NCBI RefSeq assembly: GCF_900583165.1
Contig: NZ_UTKY01000031.1
Span: 248,001 to 312,000, forward strand
From: Pseudomonas viridiflava
Lineage (GTDB): Bacteria; Pseudomonadota; Gammaproteobacteria; Pseudomonadales; Pseudomonadaceae
Length of the DNA: 64,000 nucleotides
Reading direction: 5' to 3'
The notes under the pieces were generated by a model that had not been told where the DNA came from, did no database searches, and worked only from the letters and a program-made list of their open reading frames with translations. A program made the translations under genes and the position numbers. Positions within the stretch are counted from its first letter, which is position 1, and each line of letters opens with the position of its first letter. Below, piece by piece: positions 17,563 to 25,894 of the stretch.

Positions 17563-18978
17563 TCAATGGGCGATATTTTCCAGGGCCAGGTTGCGCGTAC
17601 GCGGCCCGAACCAACTGATGGTGATCATCACGATCAACATGCTGCTGGCGATAAACGCCAACACCCCAGGCGTGCCCAGGTGTTCGAGGATAAAGCCGAT
17701 CAACAGGCTGCTGAACACCGTGGACAAGCGGCTGAACGAATAGCAAAACCCCACTGCCCGCGCACGGATGTTGGTGGGGAACAGTTCGCTCTGGTACGAG
17801 TGATAACTGAAGCTCAGCCAGGCGTTGCAGAACGTGATCATCACCCCGCAGATCACCAGCCCCACCGCCGTGGTTTGCAGCGCGAACAAGCTGCCGAAGA
17901 TCATCGCGCCCAGGGCCGAGCCGACGATCTGCCATTTGTTTTCAAAGCGGTTGGCCACCTTCACGAACAGCAGCGGCCCCAACGGGTAGGCGAGGGTGAT
18001 GATGAACGCGTAGAGCAAACTGTGGGTCACGCTCACGCCCTGGCCGGAAAGCAGTGCGGGCAGCCAGTTGCCGAAGCCGAAGAAACCGATGGCCTGGAAC
18101 ACATGGAACACGATCAGCATCAGGGCGCGGCGGCGGTAGGGGGGTTGCCAGATATCGGCAAAACGGCCGCTGCCTTGCACGCTGACGGCTTCCTGCTCGG
18201 GTTCATCCAGCGGTTTGCCGTGGTCCTTCTGGCAGCGCGCTTCCAGGTTATCCATGATCGCTCCGGCTTCGTCGAAGCGGCCCTTTTGTGCGAGCCAGCG
18301 CGGTGACTCTGGCAGACGTTTGCGCAGGTGCCAGATAAACAGTGCAAACACTGCACTGCTCAATACCACCCAGCGCCAGCCCGACACCCCGAACGGCGCC
18401 TGTGGCACCAGCCACCACGACATCAACGCCACCGCCGGCACCGATAGGAACTGGATGAAAAACGCGAAGGCAAACGCCGAGCTGCGCATGCGCTTGGGCA
18501 CCAGTTCCGAGAGGTAGGCGTCGATGGTCACCAGCTCGATGCCCAGGCCAATGCCCACCAGGAAGCGCATGCAGATAATGCCCATGGCGGAGGTCTGGAT
18601 GCCCATCAGCACGGTGGCGATGGTGTACCAGATGAGCGCGAAGGTGAAAATCGCCCGGCGGCCGAAGCGGTCGGCGAAGGGGCTGAGCAGGCTGGCGCCG
18701 AGGAACAGGCCCAGGAATGTGGCGGAAGCGAATGCAGCCTGGTCGGAGAAACCGAAGACGCCCTCTTTGCCGGTATGGAAAATCCCGTCACTGATCAGTC
18801 CGGGGCTGATGTAAGCCGTCTGGAACAGGTCATACAGCTCGAAAAAACCGCCGATGGACAGCAGCGCCACCAGGCGCCAGACGGTGGCAACGGCAGGCAG
18901 GCGGTCGATGCGCGCGCTGATATGGGCGGCACGGCGCGGGTCGATGCCGTCGGTGGCAGAGGCGGTGAGAGTGGACAT
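17563..18978 (-). CDS. MFS transporter, metabolite:H+ symporter type
   Basis: This 471-residue protein has twelve predicted membrane segments, a central cytoplasmic loop of about 60 residues, and the MFS loop 2-3 motif SPFADRFGRR. MRFLVGIGLGIELVTIDAYLSE places it in the sugar/organic-acid symporter branch. It may cooperate with the uronate-dehydrogenase-like gene that lies 142 bp upstream on the same strand, but the substrate is not determined by sequence. Confidence 0.87.
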   Translation of the reverse strand: MSTLTASATDGIDPRRAAHISARIDRLPAVATVWRLVALLSIGGFFELYDLFQTAYISPGLISDGIFHTGKEGVFGFSDQAAFASATFLGLFLGASLLSPFADRFGRRAIFTFALIWYTIATVLMGIQTSAMGIICMRFLVGIGLGIELVTIDAYLSELVPKRMRSSAFAFAFFIQFLSVPAVALMSWWLVPQAPFGVSGWRWVVLSSAVFALFIWHLRKRLPESPRWLAQKGRFDEAGAIMDNLEARCQKDHGKPLDEPEQEAVSVQGSGRFADIWQPPYRRRALMLIVFHVFQAIGFFGFGNWLPALLSGQGVSVTHSLLYAFIITLAYPLGPLLFVKVANRFENKWQIVGSALGAMIFGSLFALQTTAVGLVICGVMITFCNAWLSFSYHSYQSELFPTNIRARAVGFCYSFSRLSTVFSSLLIGFILEHLGTPGVLAFIASSMLIVMITISWFGPRTRNLALENIAH

Positions 18979-19120
18979 GGTGGGAGATTCCAGGGGCAGT
19001 GACCTGGAATCTTAGCTGGCTAACGGAAATCGGTGCTTGTGAAGTTGTGCTTGTTTGGCGGCACATTCACCGATTTATTGCGCCTAGGCCTCACTTTCGA
19101 CGCTTTTGTGGCGCGGGGAG

Positions 19121-19858
19121 TCAGTAGGTGATGGGAATCTGAAATTCCTGAAACGCATCATCCTGAGGGTGGTAACCCAATACCCGCGTGGTTTCGCTCA
19201 GGTCCAGGCGCTTGAAGCGGTTGTCGGAAATGCCGTGTGCGATCAGGTACTTCACGCCCTCGGCTTCCAGCGAACGTTGCAGCAGGTGCACCGCATCGCG
19301 AGGGCTGAGCCAGGCGCTGAGGTCGCGGGCGTTGTTCAGGTCGTGGGTTTCGGGGAATTCGAAGGCGCCGATGCGCAGGGCAATGGTCGACAGCGATGTT
19401 TTGGCGGCGTAGTAGCCACACAGCGCCTCGCCGTAGCATTTGCTCACGCCATACAGGTTGGCGGGCATCACTTGCATGCCTGGAGTGATCTGGCGGTCTA
19501 CCGGGTAGCCTTCGATGGTTTGCGCGCTGCTGGCAAACACCACGCGTTTGACCCCGGCGGCCACGGCGGCTTCGAACAGGTAGGTGGTGGCGAGGATATT
19601 GTTGGGCAGCAATTCGTCAAACGAAGCGCTGGCGTGGGGGATGCCCGACAGGTGCACGATCACGTCGATGCCATCGAGCAGGGCGGCCAGGCTGGCTTTA
19701 TCGCTGAGGTCGGCATGTACAAAACGGTGCTCGCCGAGGGCGAAATCCGGCGCGATGCGGTCGGTGAGGGTGAAGCGGTAGCGGTCTTTCGAAGCTTCGA
19801 AAAACGTCTTGCCGATTCTGCCGCAGGCGCCGGTCAGCAGTACCTTGAGTCCTTTCAC
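19121..19858 (-). CDS. NAD(P)-dependent epimerase/dehydratase family, uronate-dehydrogenase-like
   Basis: This 245-residue extended SDR has the nucleotide motif LLTGACGRIGKT near residue 7 and the catalytic YGVSKCYGE (Tyr and Lys of YxxxK) with the preceding FASSAQT serine. ADLSDKASLAALLDGIDVIV follows the pattern of uronate dehydrogenase (Udh), which oxidises galacturonate or glucuronate to the aldarolactone. It is somewhat shorter than the characterised Udh, and the match is by motif only. The start is GTG at 19858 with AAGGA seven to eleven bases upstream. Co-directional with the MFS gene downstream and the GST gene upstream. Confidence 0.75.
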   Translation of the reverse strand: MKGLKVLLTGACGRIGKTFFEASKDRYRFTLTDRIAPDFALGEHRFVHADLSDKASLAALLDGIDVIVHLSGIPHASASFDELLPNNILATTYLFEAAVAAGVKRVVFASSAQTIEGYPVDRQITPGMQVMPANLYGVSKCYGEALCGYYAAKTSLSTIALRIGAFEFPETHDLNNARDLSAWLSPRDAVHLLQRSLEAEGVKYLIAHGISDNRFKRLDLSETTRVLGYHPQDDAFQEFQIPITY

Positions 19859-19875
19859 GGTGTCGTCCTTGTTAA

Positions 19876-20508
19876 TTAGTTATGGCCATCGAGGGCAAAG
19901 GCCTGGAAGCCAGGGCGCTGGCTGAGGCGCTGGTAGTACGCCTCGACGGCGGGGTAGGGCGGGTGATCCAGCGGCGCGTTGCGCCAACGGTGCACGGAGA
20001 GGCCGATAAGGATATCGGCCAGGCTGAATTCACTGCCGGCCACGTAGGCGCCGGTTTTGATCAGTTGTTGTTCGAGCAGGCCCATTTTGTCGTTCCAGGC
20101 CTGCACACCCGCCTGGATGCGCTGCGGGTCCTGGTAGTCGGGGTTTTGACGCACCAGTGCGTGGAACGCGTAGCTCCAGGACGGGTTGAGCTCGGTGGCT
20201 TGCCAGTCCATCCACTGCTCGACGCGGGCTCGCGGCGCCGGTTCGGCGGGCAGCAGGTCGTGGCGTTCATAAAGCCCGACCAGGTAACGGCAGATGGTAT
20301 TGGACTCCCACAACACGCCGTGGTCATCAATCAACACCGGCACTTGGGCGTTGGGGTTCAGCGCCAGGAACTCGGGGGATTGGGTCGGGGTGTAGCCGAT
20401 GCCCCAGTCCTCGCGGTGATAGTCGATGCCCAGTTCCTGGCAGGTCCACAGCACTTTGCGCACGTTGATGGAGGAGGTGCGGCCGAGGATTTTCAGTGAA
20501 TGTCCCAT
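19876..20508 (-). CDS. Glutathione S-transferase family protein
   Basis: The 210 residues comprise an N-terminal thioredoxin-like domain (LKILGRTSSINVRKVLWTCQ, with the probable catalytic Ser among the TSS residues, and VPVLIDDHGVLWESNTI binding the gamma-Glu of glutathione) and a C-terminal helical domain ending in YYQRLSQRPGF. This is typical of bacterial Ser/Cys GSTs; the substrate is not evident. AAGGAAAG before the ATG at 20508 fixes the start over the longer frame reaching 20556. The 17-bp gap to the uronate-dehydrogenase-like gene suggests one transcript. Confidence 0.88.
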   Translation of the reverse strand: MGHSLKILGRTSSINVRKVLWTCQELGIDYHREDWGIGYTPTQSPEFLALNPNAQVPVLIDDHGVLWESNTICRYLVGLYERHDLLPAEPAPRARVEQWMDWQATELNPSWSYAFHALVRQNPDYQDPQRIQAGVQAWNDKMGLLEQQLIKTGAYVAGSEFSLADILIGLSVHRWRNAPLDHPPYPAVEAYYQRLSQRPGFQAFALDGHN

Positions 20509-20556
20509 GTTGCTTTCCTTGCGATGGAGAGCAGCCAATCTAGCAGGGGTGGTCAC

Positions 20557-20588
20557 AATGTGGGAGGGGGCTTGCCCCCTCCCACATT
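20557..20588. repeat. Collapsed family A REP palindrome
   Basis: AATGTGGGAGGGGGC and GCCCCCTCCCACATT are joined by only two bases. The spacer and inner GATAGC segments of a REPIN are missing, leaving a perfect 15-pair hairpin, on the plus strand followed by a run of T. It lies between gntR and the GST gene. Confidence 0.85.
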
Positions 20589-20615
20589 TTTTGACCGGGC
20601 TCGGCTTTGGAAGGG

Positions 20616-21644
20616 TCAGGTGCTTTCGCGAATCTGGAGTTCAAACCCCATATCCACCACCGGCTTGGCCACTTTATTCCCCGCCATGATCGTCAACAAA
20701 TGTTCCGCCGAGCGCCGCCCAATCGCCTCCCGTGGCGTACTGATGCTGCTCAAGCGCGGCACCATGAAGGACGACGAGGGCAGGTCGTTGAAGCCCAGCA
20801 CCGCCACGCGTTCCGGTACTTTGATGCCATGGCGCATGGCTTCCAGCAGAGCGCCCTGGGCCAAGTCATCGTTGCCGAAGAAGATTGCATCCACATCGGG
20901 ATGAGCGGCCAGCAACTGCAGGAACAGTTCGCCGCCCAGCCCTACAGAGGACGGGCGCGGCGTCAAAACTTCCAGCGCCGGGTCGTACAGGCCGGCCTGT
21001 TGCAGTGCCCGGCGGAAGCCTTCGCCACGCAGTAACGTGCGCTGATCCAGCTGCGCACCGATATAAGCCAGGCGCTTATGCCCACGGGACAGCAAATGCG
21101 CTGCCGCCGTTTCGCCCGCTGCCAATTGCGAAAACCCTACGCAGTTCACTCCGGCATTGGGGTCCAGGTCCATCATGTACACGCACGGTACATTGCTGGC
21201 CTCGACCATCCGTCGGGCGCTTTCGGTGCGGTCAAAGCCAGTCAGCAGCAAGCCCCGTGGCTGGTAGGCCATGTAGTTTCGCAGGAGGTTTTCTTCTTCG
21301 TCGCGCGAATAGTGGGAATTGCCGATCAGCACTTCAAAACCCTTGGGCCGCAGCACTTGGTGGATGGCTTCGAGAGTCTCGATAAACAGCAGGTTGGACA
21401 GCGACGGCACAATCACCACCACCGAATGGCTCTGGGCCGAGGCCAACGCACGGGCGGCGGGGTTGACCACGTAGTTCAGTTCACTGGCGGCCTGTTGCAC
21501 TTTTTCCACCAGTTCGGTGGCCACGGTGCTGATACCGCGCAGGGCGCGGGAAGCGGTGATCGGGCTGACGCCAGCGAGGCGGGCTACTTCATTAAGGGTT
21601 GGGCGACCCGTGGTGCGCAATTTTTTATCGTTCTTGGAGGTCAT
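20616..21644 (-). CDS. gntR: LacI-family gluconate repressor GntR/GnuR
   Basis: This 342-residue regulator has an N-terminal LacI helix-turn-helix (TLNEVARLAGVSPITASRAL) and a periplasmic-binding-protein-like sensor domain from about residue 60. The gene is divergent from gntK-gntT and matches the Pseudomonas gnu/gnt repressor that is released by gluconate or 6-phosphogluconate. A palindrome 34 bp before its start (21678-21691) matches two others in front of gntK and gntT, suggesting autoregulation and control of the locus. The start is ATG 21644; a TTG at 21659 is an alternative. Confidence 0.9.
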   Translation of the reverse strand: MTSKNDKKLRTTGRPTLNEVARLAGVSPITASRALRGISTVATELVEKVQQAASELNYVVNPAARALASAQSHSVVVIVPSLSNLLFIETLEAIHQVLRPKGFEVLIGNSHYSRDEEENLLRNYMAYQPRGLLLTGFDRTESARRMVEASNVPCVYMMDLDPNAGVNCVGFSQLAAGETAAAHLLSRGHKRLAYIGAQLDQRTLLRGEGFRRALQQAGLYDPALEVLTPRPSSVGLGGELFLQLLAAHPDVDAIFFGNDDLAQGALLEAMRHGIKVPERVAVLGFNDLPSSSFMVPRLSSISTPREAIGRRSAEHLLTIMAGNKVAKPVVDMGFELQIREST

Positions 21645-21677
21645 CAGGCGGCTTGCCAAACAAAAATCGAGGCACTA

Positions 21678-21691
21678 AGGTAGCGCTGTCT
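21678..21691. promoter_or_regulatory. GntR operator 1 (gntR side)
   Basis: AGGTAGCGCTGTCT is a variant of the perfect site AGATAGCGCTATCT at 22419, sharing the TAGCGCT centre. It lies just upstream of the gntR start codon, as expected for autorepression. Confidence 0.75.
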
Positions 21692-21839
21692 CCAAAAGGC
21701 TGCAAATTCTTGAATTACGGGTTGCCTGATCCGGTCTGATTTTGCGTAAGCCGATTGGAGTGGATGCACGCGTCACTCCCAAAAAAAGACAAGACGGCGC
21801 GGGAAAAGCCTGTTTTTGCACTAGCCTTACAGCGTGCAA

Positions 21840-21853
21840 AGGTAGCGCTATCT
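21840..21853. promoter_or_regulatory. GntR operator 2 (gntK side)
   Basis: AGGTAGCGCTATCT differs from the perfect palindrome at one base. It ends 17 bp before the gntK start codon, so a bound repressor would block initiation at gntK. Confidence 0.8.
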
Positions 21854-21870
21854 GCGTCCTGAGGTGTTTC

Positions 21871-22404
21871 ATGAGTCAACCTGTTACTGCCCTGGTCATC
21901 ATGGGTGTTGCTGGCTGTGGCAAGACCAGCGTCAGCGAGGCCGTGTGCCGCTTGAACGGCGCCACCGCCATTGAAGGCGACAGCTTCCACCCCGCCGCGA
22001 ACATCGAAAAGATGAGCGCCGGCCACCCCCTCGACGACGACGACCGCGCCGGCTGGCTCGACATCCTCTGCGATGAACTGCGCCGCTCGCTCAAGGCCGG
22101 CCAACACCCGGTCCTCACCTGTTCAGCTCTCAAGAAGAAATACCGCGACCACCTGCGCGAAGCCGCGCCGGGCTTGGGCTTCGTGTTTCTGGAATTGACC
22201 CGTGAAGTCGCCTCCGACCGTGTGTCCCATCGCCCCGGCCATTTCATGCCGGCAAGCCTTATAGACAGCCAGTTCGCCACCCTTGAATCGCCCGTGGGCG
22301 AGCCGCTGACCCTGGCCCTCAACGCCAGCGTCGACAGCATCGAGACCTTGGCCGAGCAGACCAACGCCTGGTGGCTGCAACACGGCTTCGAACCTTCCAA
22401 GTAA
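21871..22404 (+). CDS. gntK: Gluconokinase
   Basis: This 177-residue P-loop kinase phosphorylates gluconate to 6-phosphogluconate. The Walker A loop is GVAGCGKTSVS near residue 12, followed by the GDSFHPAANIEKMSAGHPLDD substrate segment and the ALKKKYRDHLR lid region; length is normal. The frame is open upstream to 21742, but GAGGTG directly before ATG 21871 fixes the start. It feeds the Entner-Doudoroff enzymes encoded at the start of the window. Confidence 0.95.
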   Translation: MSQPVTALVIMGVAGCGKTSVSEAVCRLNGATAIEGDSFHPAANIEKMSAGHPLDDDDRAGWLDILCDELRRSLKAGQHPVLTCSALKKKYRDHLREAAPGLGFVFLELTREVASDRVSHRPGHFMPASLIDSQFATLESPVGEPLTLALNASVDSIETLAEQTNAWWLQHGFEPSK

Positions 22405-22418
22405 TTTTTTGCCAGAAA

Positions 22419-22432
22419 AGATAGCGCTATCT
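22419..22432. promoter_or_regulatory. GntR operator 3 (gntT side), perfect palindrome
   Basis: AGATAGCGCTATCT is a perfect 14-bp palindrome in the 84-bp gap between gntK and gntT, giving gntT its own repressor-controlled promoter. Confidence 0.85.
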
Positions 22433-22488
22433 GCGGCAGGAAATTCAACACCCGCTTTAATAACAACAACAAACAGGAGAGACCCCCC

Positions 22489-23841
22489 ATGTTTGGCATG
22501 TCCCACGAGTCTTACCTGCTGCTTGATGCAGTGGTCACTATCATCGGGTTGATCGTTCTGATCACCAAGTTCAAGGTGCACCCGTTCATTGCCCTGATCA
22601 TCGCGGCCGGCTTTCTCGGCCTGACCTCGGGCATGCCCGTGGACAAGATCATCAAGGCGTTCCAGGACGGCTTCGGCGGCGTGCTCGGTTTTGTCGGCAT
22701 CATCCTCGCGCTGGGCACCATGCTCGGCAAGATGATGGCCGAATCCGGCGGCGCCGATCAGATCGCCCAGACGCTGATCCGCGCCTTTGGCAAAGAGAAG
22801 GTGCAGTGGGCCATGATGTTCGCCGCGTTCCTGGTGGGCATCCCGCTGTTCTTCGAGATCGGTTTTGTACTGCTGATCCCGCTGGTGTTCATCGTCGCGC
22901 GCCGCACTGGCGTGTCGCTGATCAAGATCGGCATCCCGCTGCTCGCCGGCCTGTCGGCAGTGCACGGCCTGGTGCCACCGCACCCGGGCCCGCTGCTGGC
23001 CATTGGCGTGTTTGGCGCGGACATCGGCAAGACCATCCTGTACGGTCTGATCGTCGCACTGCCGACCGCCATCATTGCCGGCCCGATCTTCGGTACATTC
23101 ATCGCCAAGTACATCCCGGGCAACCCGTCCCAGGAGCTGGTGGACCAACTGGCCCGTGAGTCGGAACACAAAAACCTGCCGAGCTTCAGCATTACCCTGA
23201 TCACCGTGCTGTTGCCGGTGTTCCTGATGCTGCTCAAAACCTTCGCTGACATCGGTTTGCCAGACGGCCACATCGTGCGCAACTGGATGGACATGATCGG
23301 TCACCCGATCTCCGCCCTGTTGCTGGCGTTGCTGCTGTCGCTGTATACCTTTGGCCATCGCCAGGGCATTCACTCCAAGCAGATTCTCAAGCTGCTCGAC
23401 GCCAGCCTTGCGCCGACCGCTGCGATCATCCTGATCATCGGTGCCGGTGGTGGCTTCAAGCAGATGCTGGTGACCAGCGGCGTGGGCGATGTGATCGGCC
23501 ATATGGCGGTGAACGCGCAGATCAACCCGATTCTGCTGGCGTGGCTGGTGGCGGCGGTGATTCGTATCGCAACCGGCTCGGCCACCGTGGCAACCATTAC
23601 TGGCGCGGGCATCGTGGTGCCGGTGGTGGGGATGATTCCGGGAGTTAACCGTGAGCTGCTGGTGTTGGCGACGGGGGCGGGGTCGTTGATCTTGTCTCAC
23701 GTCAACGATGCGGGGTTCTGGCTGGTAAAGCAGTACTTCAACATGACGGTGGCTGAGACGTTCAAAACGTGGACGGCGATGGAGACTATTCTGTCGGTGG
23801 TGGCGTTGATCTTTATCATGCTGTTGTCGTTGGTGGTCTAG
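22489..23841 (+). CDS. gntT: Gluconate:H+ symporter, GntP family
   Basis: This 450-residue membrane protein has about twelve to fourteen hydrophobic segments and GntP-family signatures: AALIIAAGFLGLTSG-like loops, the SAVHGLVPPHPGPLLA segment near residue 160 and IRIATGSATVATITGAGIV near 355. It imports gluconate for gntK. AGGAGAG precedes the ATG. An own promoter is likely because a perfect operator lies in the gap to gntK. A REPIN closes the locus. Confidence 0.95.
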   Translation: MFGMSHESYLLLDAVVTIIGLIVLITKFKVHPFIALIIAAGFLGLTSGMPVDKIIKAFQDGFGGVLGFVGIILALGTMLGKMMAESGGADQIAQTLIRAFGKEKVQWAMMFAAFLVGIPLFFEIGFVLLIPLVFIVARRTGVSLIKIGIPLLAGLSAVHGLVPPHPGPLLAIGVFGADIGKTILYGLIVALPTAIIAGPIFGTFIAKYIPGNPSQELVDQLARESEHKNLPSFSITLITVLLPVFLMLLKTFADIGLPDGHIVRNWMDMIGHPISALLLALLLSLYTFGHRQGIHSKQILKLLDASLAPTAAIILIIGAGGGFKQMLVTSGVGDVIGHMAVNAQINPILLAWLVAAVIRIATGSATVATITGAGIVVPVVGMIPGVNRELLVLATGAGSLILSHVNDAGFWLVKQYFNMTVAETFKTWTAMETILSVVALIFIMLLSLVV

Positions 23842-23865
23842 AAGTAACAGACACACCGCAACACC

Positions 23866-23959
23866 AATGTGGGAGGGGGCTTGCTCCCGATAGCGGTGGG
23901 TCAGTCACCAGATGCAGTGACTGACACTCAGCAATCGGGAGCAAGCCCCCTCTCACATT
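23866..23959. repeat. REPIN-type element, family A
   Basis: Inverted doublet; both inner ends read CTCCCGATAGC / AATCGGGAGC, a compensatory C-to-T change relative to the CCCCC/GGGGG copies, and the right outer arm has TCTCACATT. Confidence 0.92.
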
Positions 23960-23986
23960 CGACCGCATTTCTACAGGTGGATTGGA

Positions 23987-25198
23987 TCAGGCCTTAGTGA
24001 CCAGCCCATCCGCCCTGAACATCCCCCGAATCCCCCGCACCGCCTGCCGAATCCGGTCCTGGTTCTCGATCAGCGCAAAGCGCACATGATCATCCCCATA
24101 CTCGCCAAAGCCGATGCCCGGCGACACACACACCTTCGCCTCCAGCAGCAACTTCTTGGCAAATTCCAGCGAGCCCATGGCGGCATATTGCTCGGGAATC
24201 TTGGCCCACACGTACATCGACGCCTTGGGGTTTTCCACCATCCAGCCCAGCTCATGCAGGCCTTTGACCAGCACATTGCGGCGCTGGCGATACTGTTCGG
24301 CGATGTCTTTGACGCACTGCTGGTCGCCTTCCAACGCCGCAATCGCTGCGACTTGCAGAGGCGTGAAAGTGCCGTAGTCGTGGTAGCTCTTGATGCGTGC
24401 GAGGGCGTTGACCAGTTCGGGGTTACCCACCATGAAGCCGATGCGCCAGCCGGCCATGTTGTAGCTTTTGGACAGGGTGAAAAACTCCACCGCAATGTCC
24501 TTGGCGCCGGGCACTTGCATGATCGAGGGGGCCTTCCAGCCGTCGTAGACGATGTCGGCATAGGCCAGATCGTGGATCACCAGCACGTCGTACTGCTTGG
24601 CCAGGGCGATCACGCGTTCGAAGAAGTCCAGCTCCACGCACTGCGCGGTAGGGTTGGACGGGAAGCCCAAAATCATCATCTTCGGTTTCGGGATCGAGCC
24701 GCGAATCGCGCGCTCCAGCTCGGCGAAAAAGTCGACGCCGGGAATCAGCGGCACCGAACGTACCTGGGCGCCGGCAATCACGGCACCGTAGATATGAATC
24801 GGGTAGCTCGGGTTGGGCACCAGCACGGTGTCGCCTTGGTCCAGGGTGGCCAGCATCAAGTGCGCCAGGCCTTCCTTGGAGCCGATGGTGACGATGGCTT
24901 CCGACTCGGGGTCGATGTCCACTTCATAACGGTCTTTGTACCAGCGTGAAATCGCCCGGCGCAGACGCGGAATGCCTTTGGAGGTGGAGTAGCCGTGGGT
25001 GTCTTCACGCTGGGCCACTTGCACGAGTTTTTCAACAATGTGCGGCGGCGTGGGGCCGTCAGGGTTGCCCATGCTCAAGTCGATGATGTCTTCGCCGCGC
25101 CGACGCGCAGCCATCTTCAGCTCAGCCGTGATATTGAAAACGTAGGGGGGGAGTCGATCTATGCGCGCAAAGCGGCGCGGCGAACCTTGGTCTGCCAT
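23987..25198 (-). CDS. alaC: Alanine transaminase AlaC-type aminotransferase
   Basis: This 403-residue fold-type I aminotransferase matches the AlaC (glutamate-pyruvate) branch: [17 protein letters not shown] at the N-terminus, [11 protein letters not shown], the aspartate of [14 protein letters not shown] and the PLP lysine K244 in [15 protein letters not shown]. It probably makes alanine from pyruvate and glutamate. The gene is monocistronic, with GAGGC before the ATG. The 195-bp spacer upstream contains a perfect GGCCAC/GTGGCC hairpin. Confidence 0.9.
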   Translation of the reverse strand: MADQGSPRRFARIDRLPPYVFNITAELKMAARRRGEDIIDLSMGNPDGPTPPHIVEKLVQVAQREDTHGYSTSKGIPRLRRAISRWYKDRYEVDIDPESEAIVTIGSKEGLAHLMLATLDQGDTVLVPNPSYPIHIYGAVIAGAQVRSVPLIPGVDFFAELERAIRGSIPKPKMMILGFPSNPTAQCVELDFFERVIALAKQYDVLVIHDLAYADIVYDGWKAPSIMQVPGAKDIAVEFFTLSKSYNMAGWRIGFMVGNPELVNALARIKSYHDYGTFTPLQVAAIAALEGDQQCVKDIAEQYRQRRNVLVKGLHELGWMVENPKASMYVWAKIPEQYAAMGSLEFAKKLLLEAKVCVSPGIGFGEYGDDHVRFALIENQDRIRQAVRGIRGMFRADGLVTKA

Positions 25199-25244
25199 TG
25201 TTGCCTCGAAGTACGTAAGCGCCCGGAACCGTCCGAGCGACGTC

Positions 25245-25260
25245 GGCCACTGCGGTGGCC
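25245..25260. other. GGCCAC-TGCG-GTGGCC hairpin upstream of alaC
   Basis: A perfect six-pair inverted repeat with a four-base loop in the alaC / GyrI-like divergent spacer. No T-run follows and no known operator was recognised. Confidence 0.35.
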
Positions 25261-25393
25261 TGCGGGGCAGACAATACGGTCGATGATGGCCAGTTGTCCA
25301 GATGCGTAGGAAAATTTTCTACTTGGAACATCGCCAGGGTATGCCCCTATACTCGATGCGGGTTTGTTCCCTCATAAGAAGGAGACTGTTCGT

Positions 25394-25873
25394 ATGGATC
25401 AGCAGACAAAACAACCGTTAGAGCCACGCATGGAAGCAGGCAAGGCGCTGGTGATTGCCGGTGTAAAAGGGCGTTATTCGAAGGCCACAGTGGGGGATAT
25501 CCCCAAGCTGTGGGAGCTGTTCGACACCTGCATCAAGGACATCAAGCAGCGCGTCGGCGGGGTGACCTATGGCGTGTGCCATAACCCCAATCACGGCGAA
25601 TTCGATTACATGGCCGGGGTTGAAGTCCCGAGCAAAAGCGACGTGCCGGGCAATTTTGAATGCATTGAAATTCCGCCGCTCAATTATGCGGTGTTCCCGC
25701 ATTACGGGCCGGTGCAGGCGCTTGAGCAAACGTACGAACGCATCATGTTCGAGTGGCTGCCGCACTCGGGCTACAGGGTTGTGGGGGCGGATTTCGAGCG
25801 CTACAGCGCCGACTTTGACGTGCGCAAAGGCACCGGTACGGTAGAGGTCTGGCTACCGGTCGGCGACAAGTAA
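25394..25873 (+). CDS. GyrI-like / AraC effector-binding domain protein
   Basis: The 159 residues form a single SOUL/effector-binding (GyrI-like) domain: VIAGVKGRYSK at the N-terminus, the central VTYGVCHNPN and YMAGVEV, and the C-terminal DFERYSADF ending VEVWLPV. Such stand-alone domains bind small hydrophobic ligands or proteins; the best-known member, GyrI/SbmC, modulates gyrase, but that role is not implied here. AAGGAGA nine bases before ATG 25394 excludes the upstream in-frame start at 25364. Single gene. Confidence 0.83.
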   Translation: MDQQTKQPLEPRMEAGKALVIAGVKGRYSKATVGDIPKLWELFDTCIKDIKQRVGGVTYGVCHNPNHGEFDYMAGVEVPSKSDVPGNFECIEIPPLNYAVFPHYGPVQALEQTYERIMFEWLPHSGYRVVGADFERYSADFDVRKGTGTVEVWLPVGDK

Positions 25874-25894
25874 ACTGCCCTCACCCCAGGGCGT

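Noticed and set aside
21826..21854. TTGCAC-N17-TATCTG as sigma-70 promoter of gntK
   Set aside because: The predicted start would fall inside the ribosome site, so the promoter is more likely elsewhere.
22123..23856. 577-codon open frame antisense to gntT
   Set aside because: The translation is rich in His, Gln, Arg and Asp without domain features. It is the usual shadow of a GC-rich gene; the sense strand encodes a clear GntP transporter.
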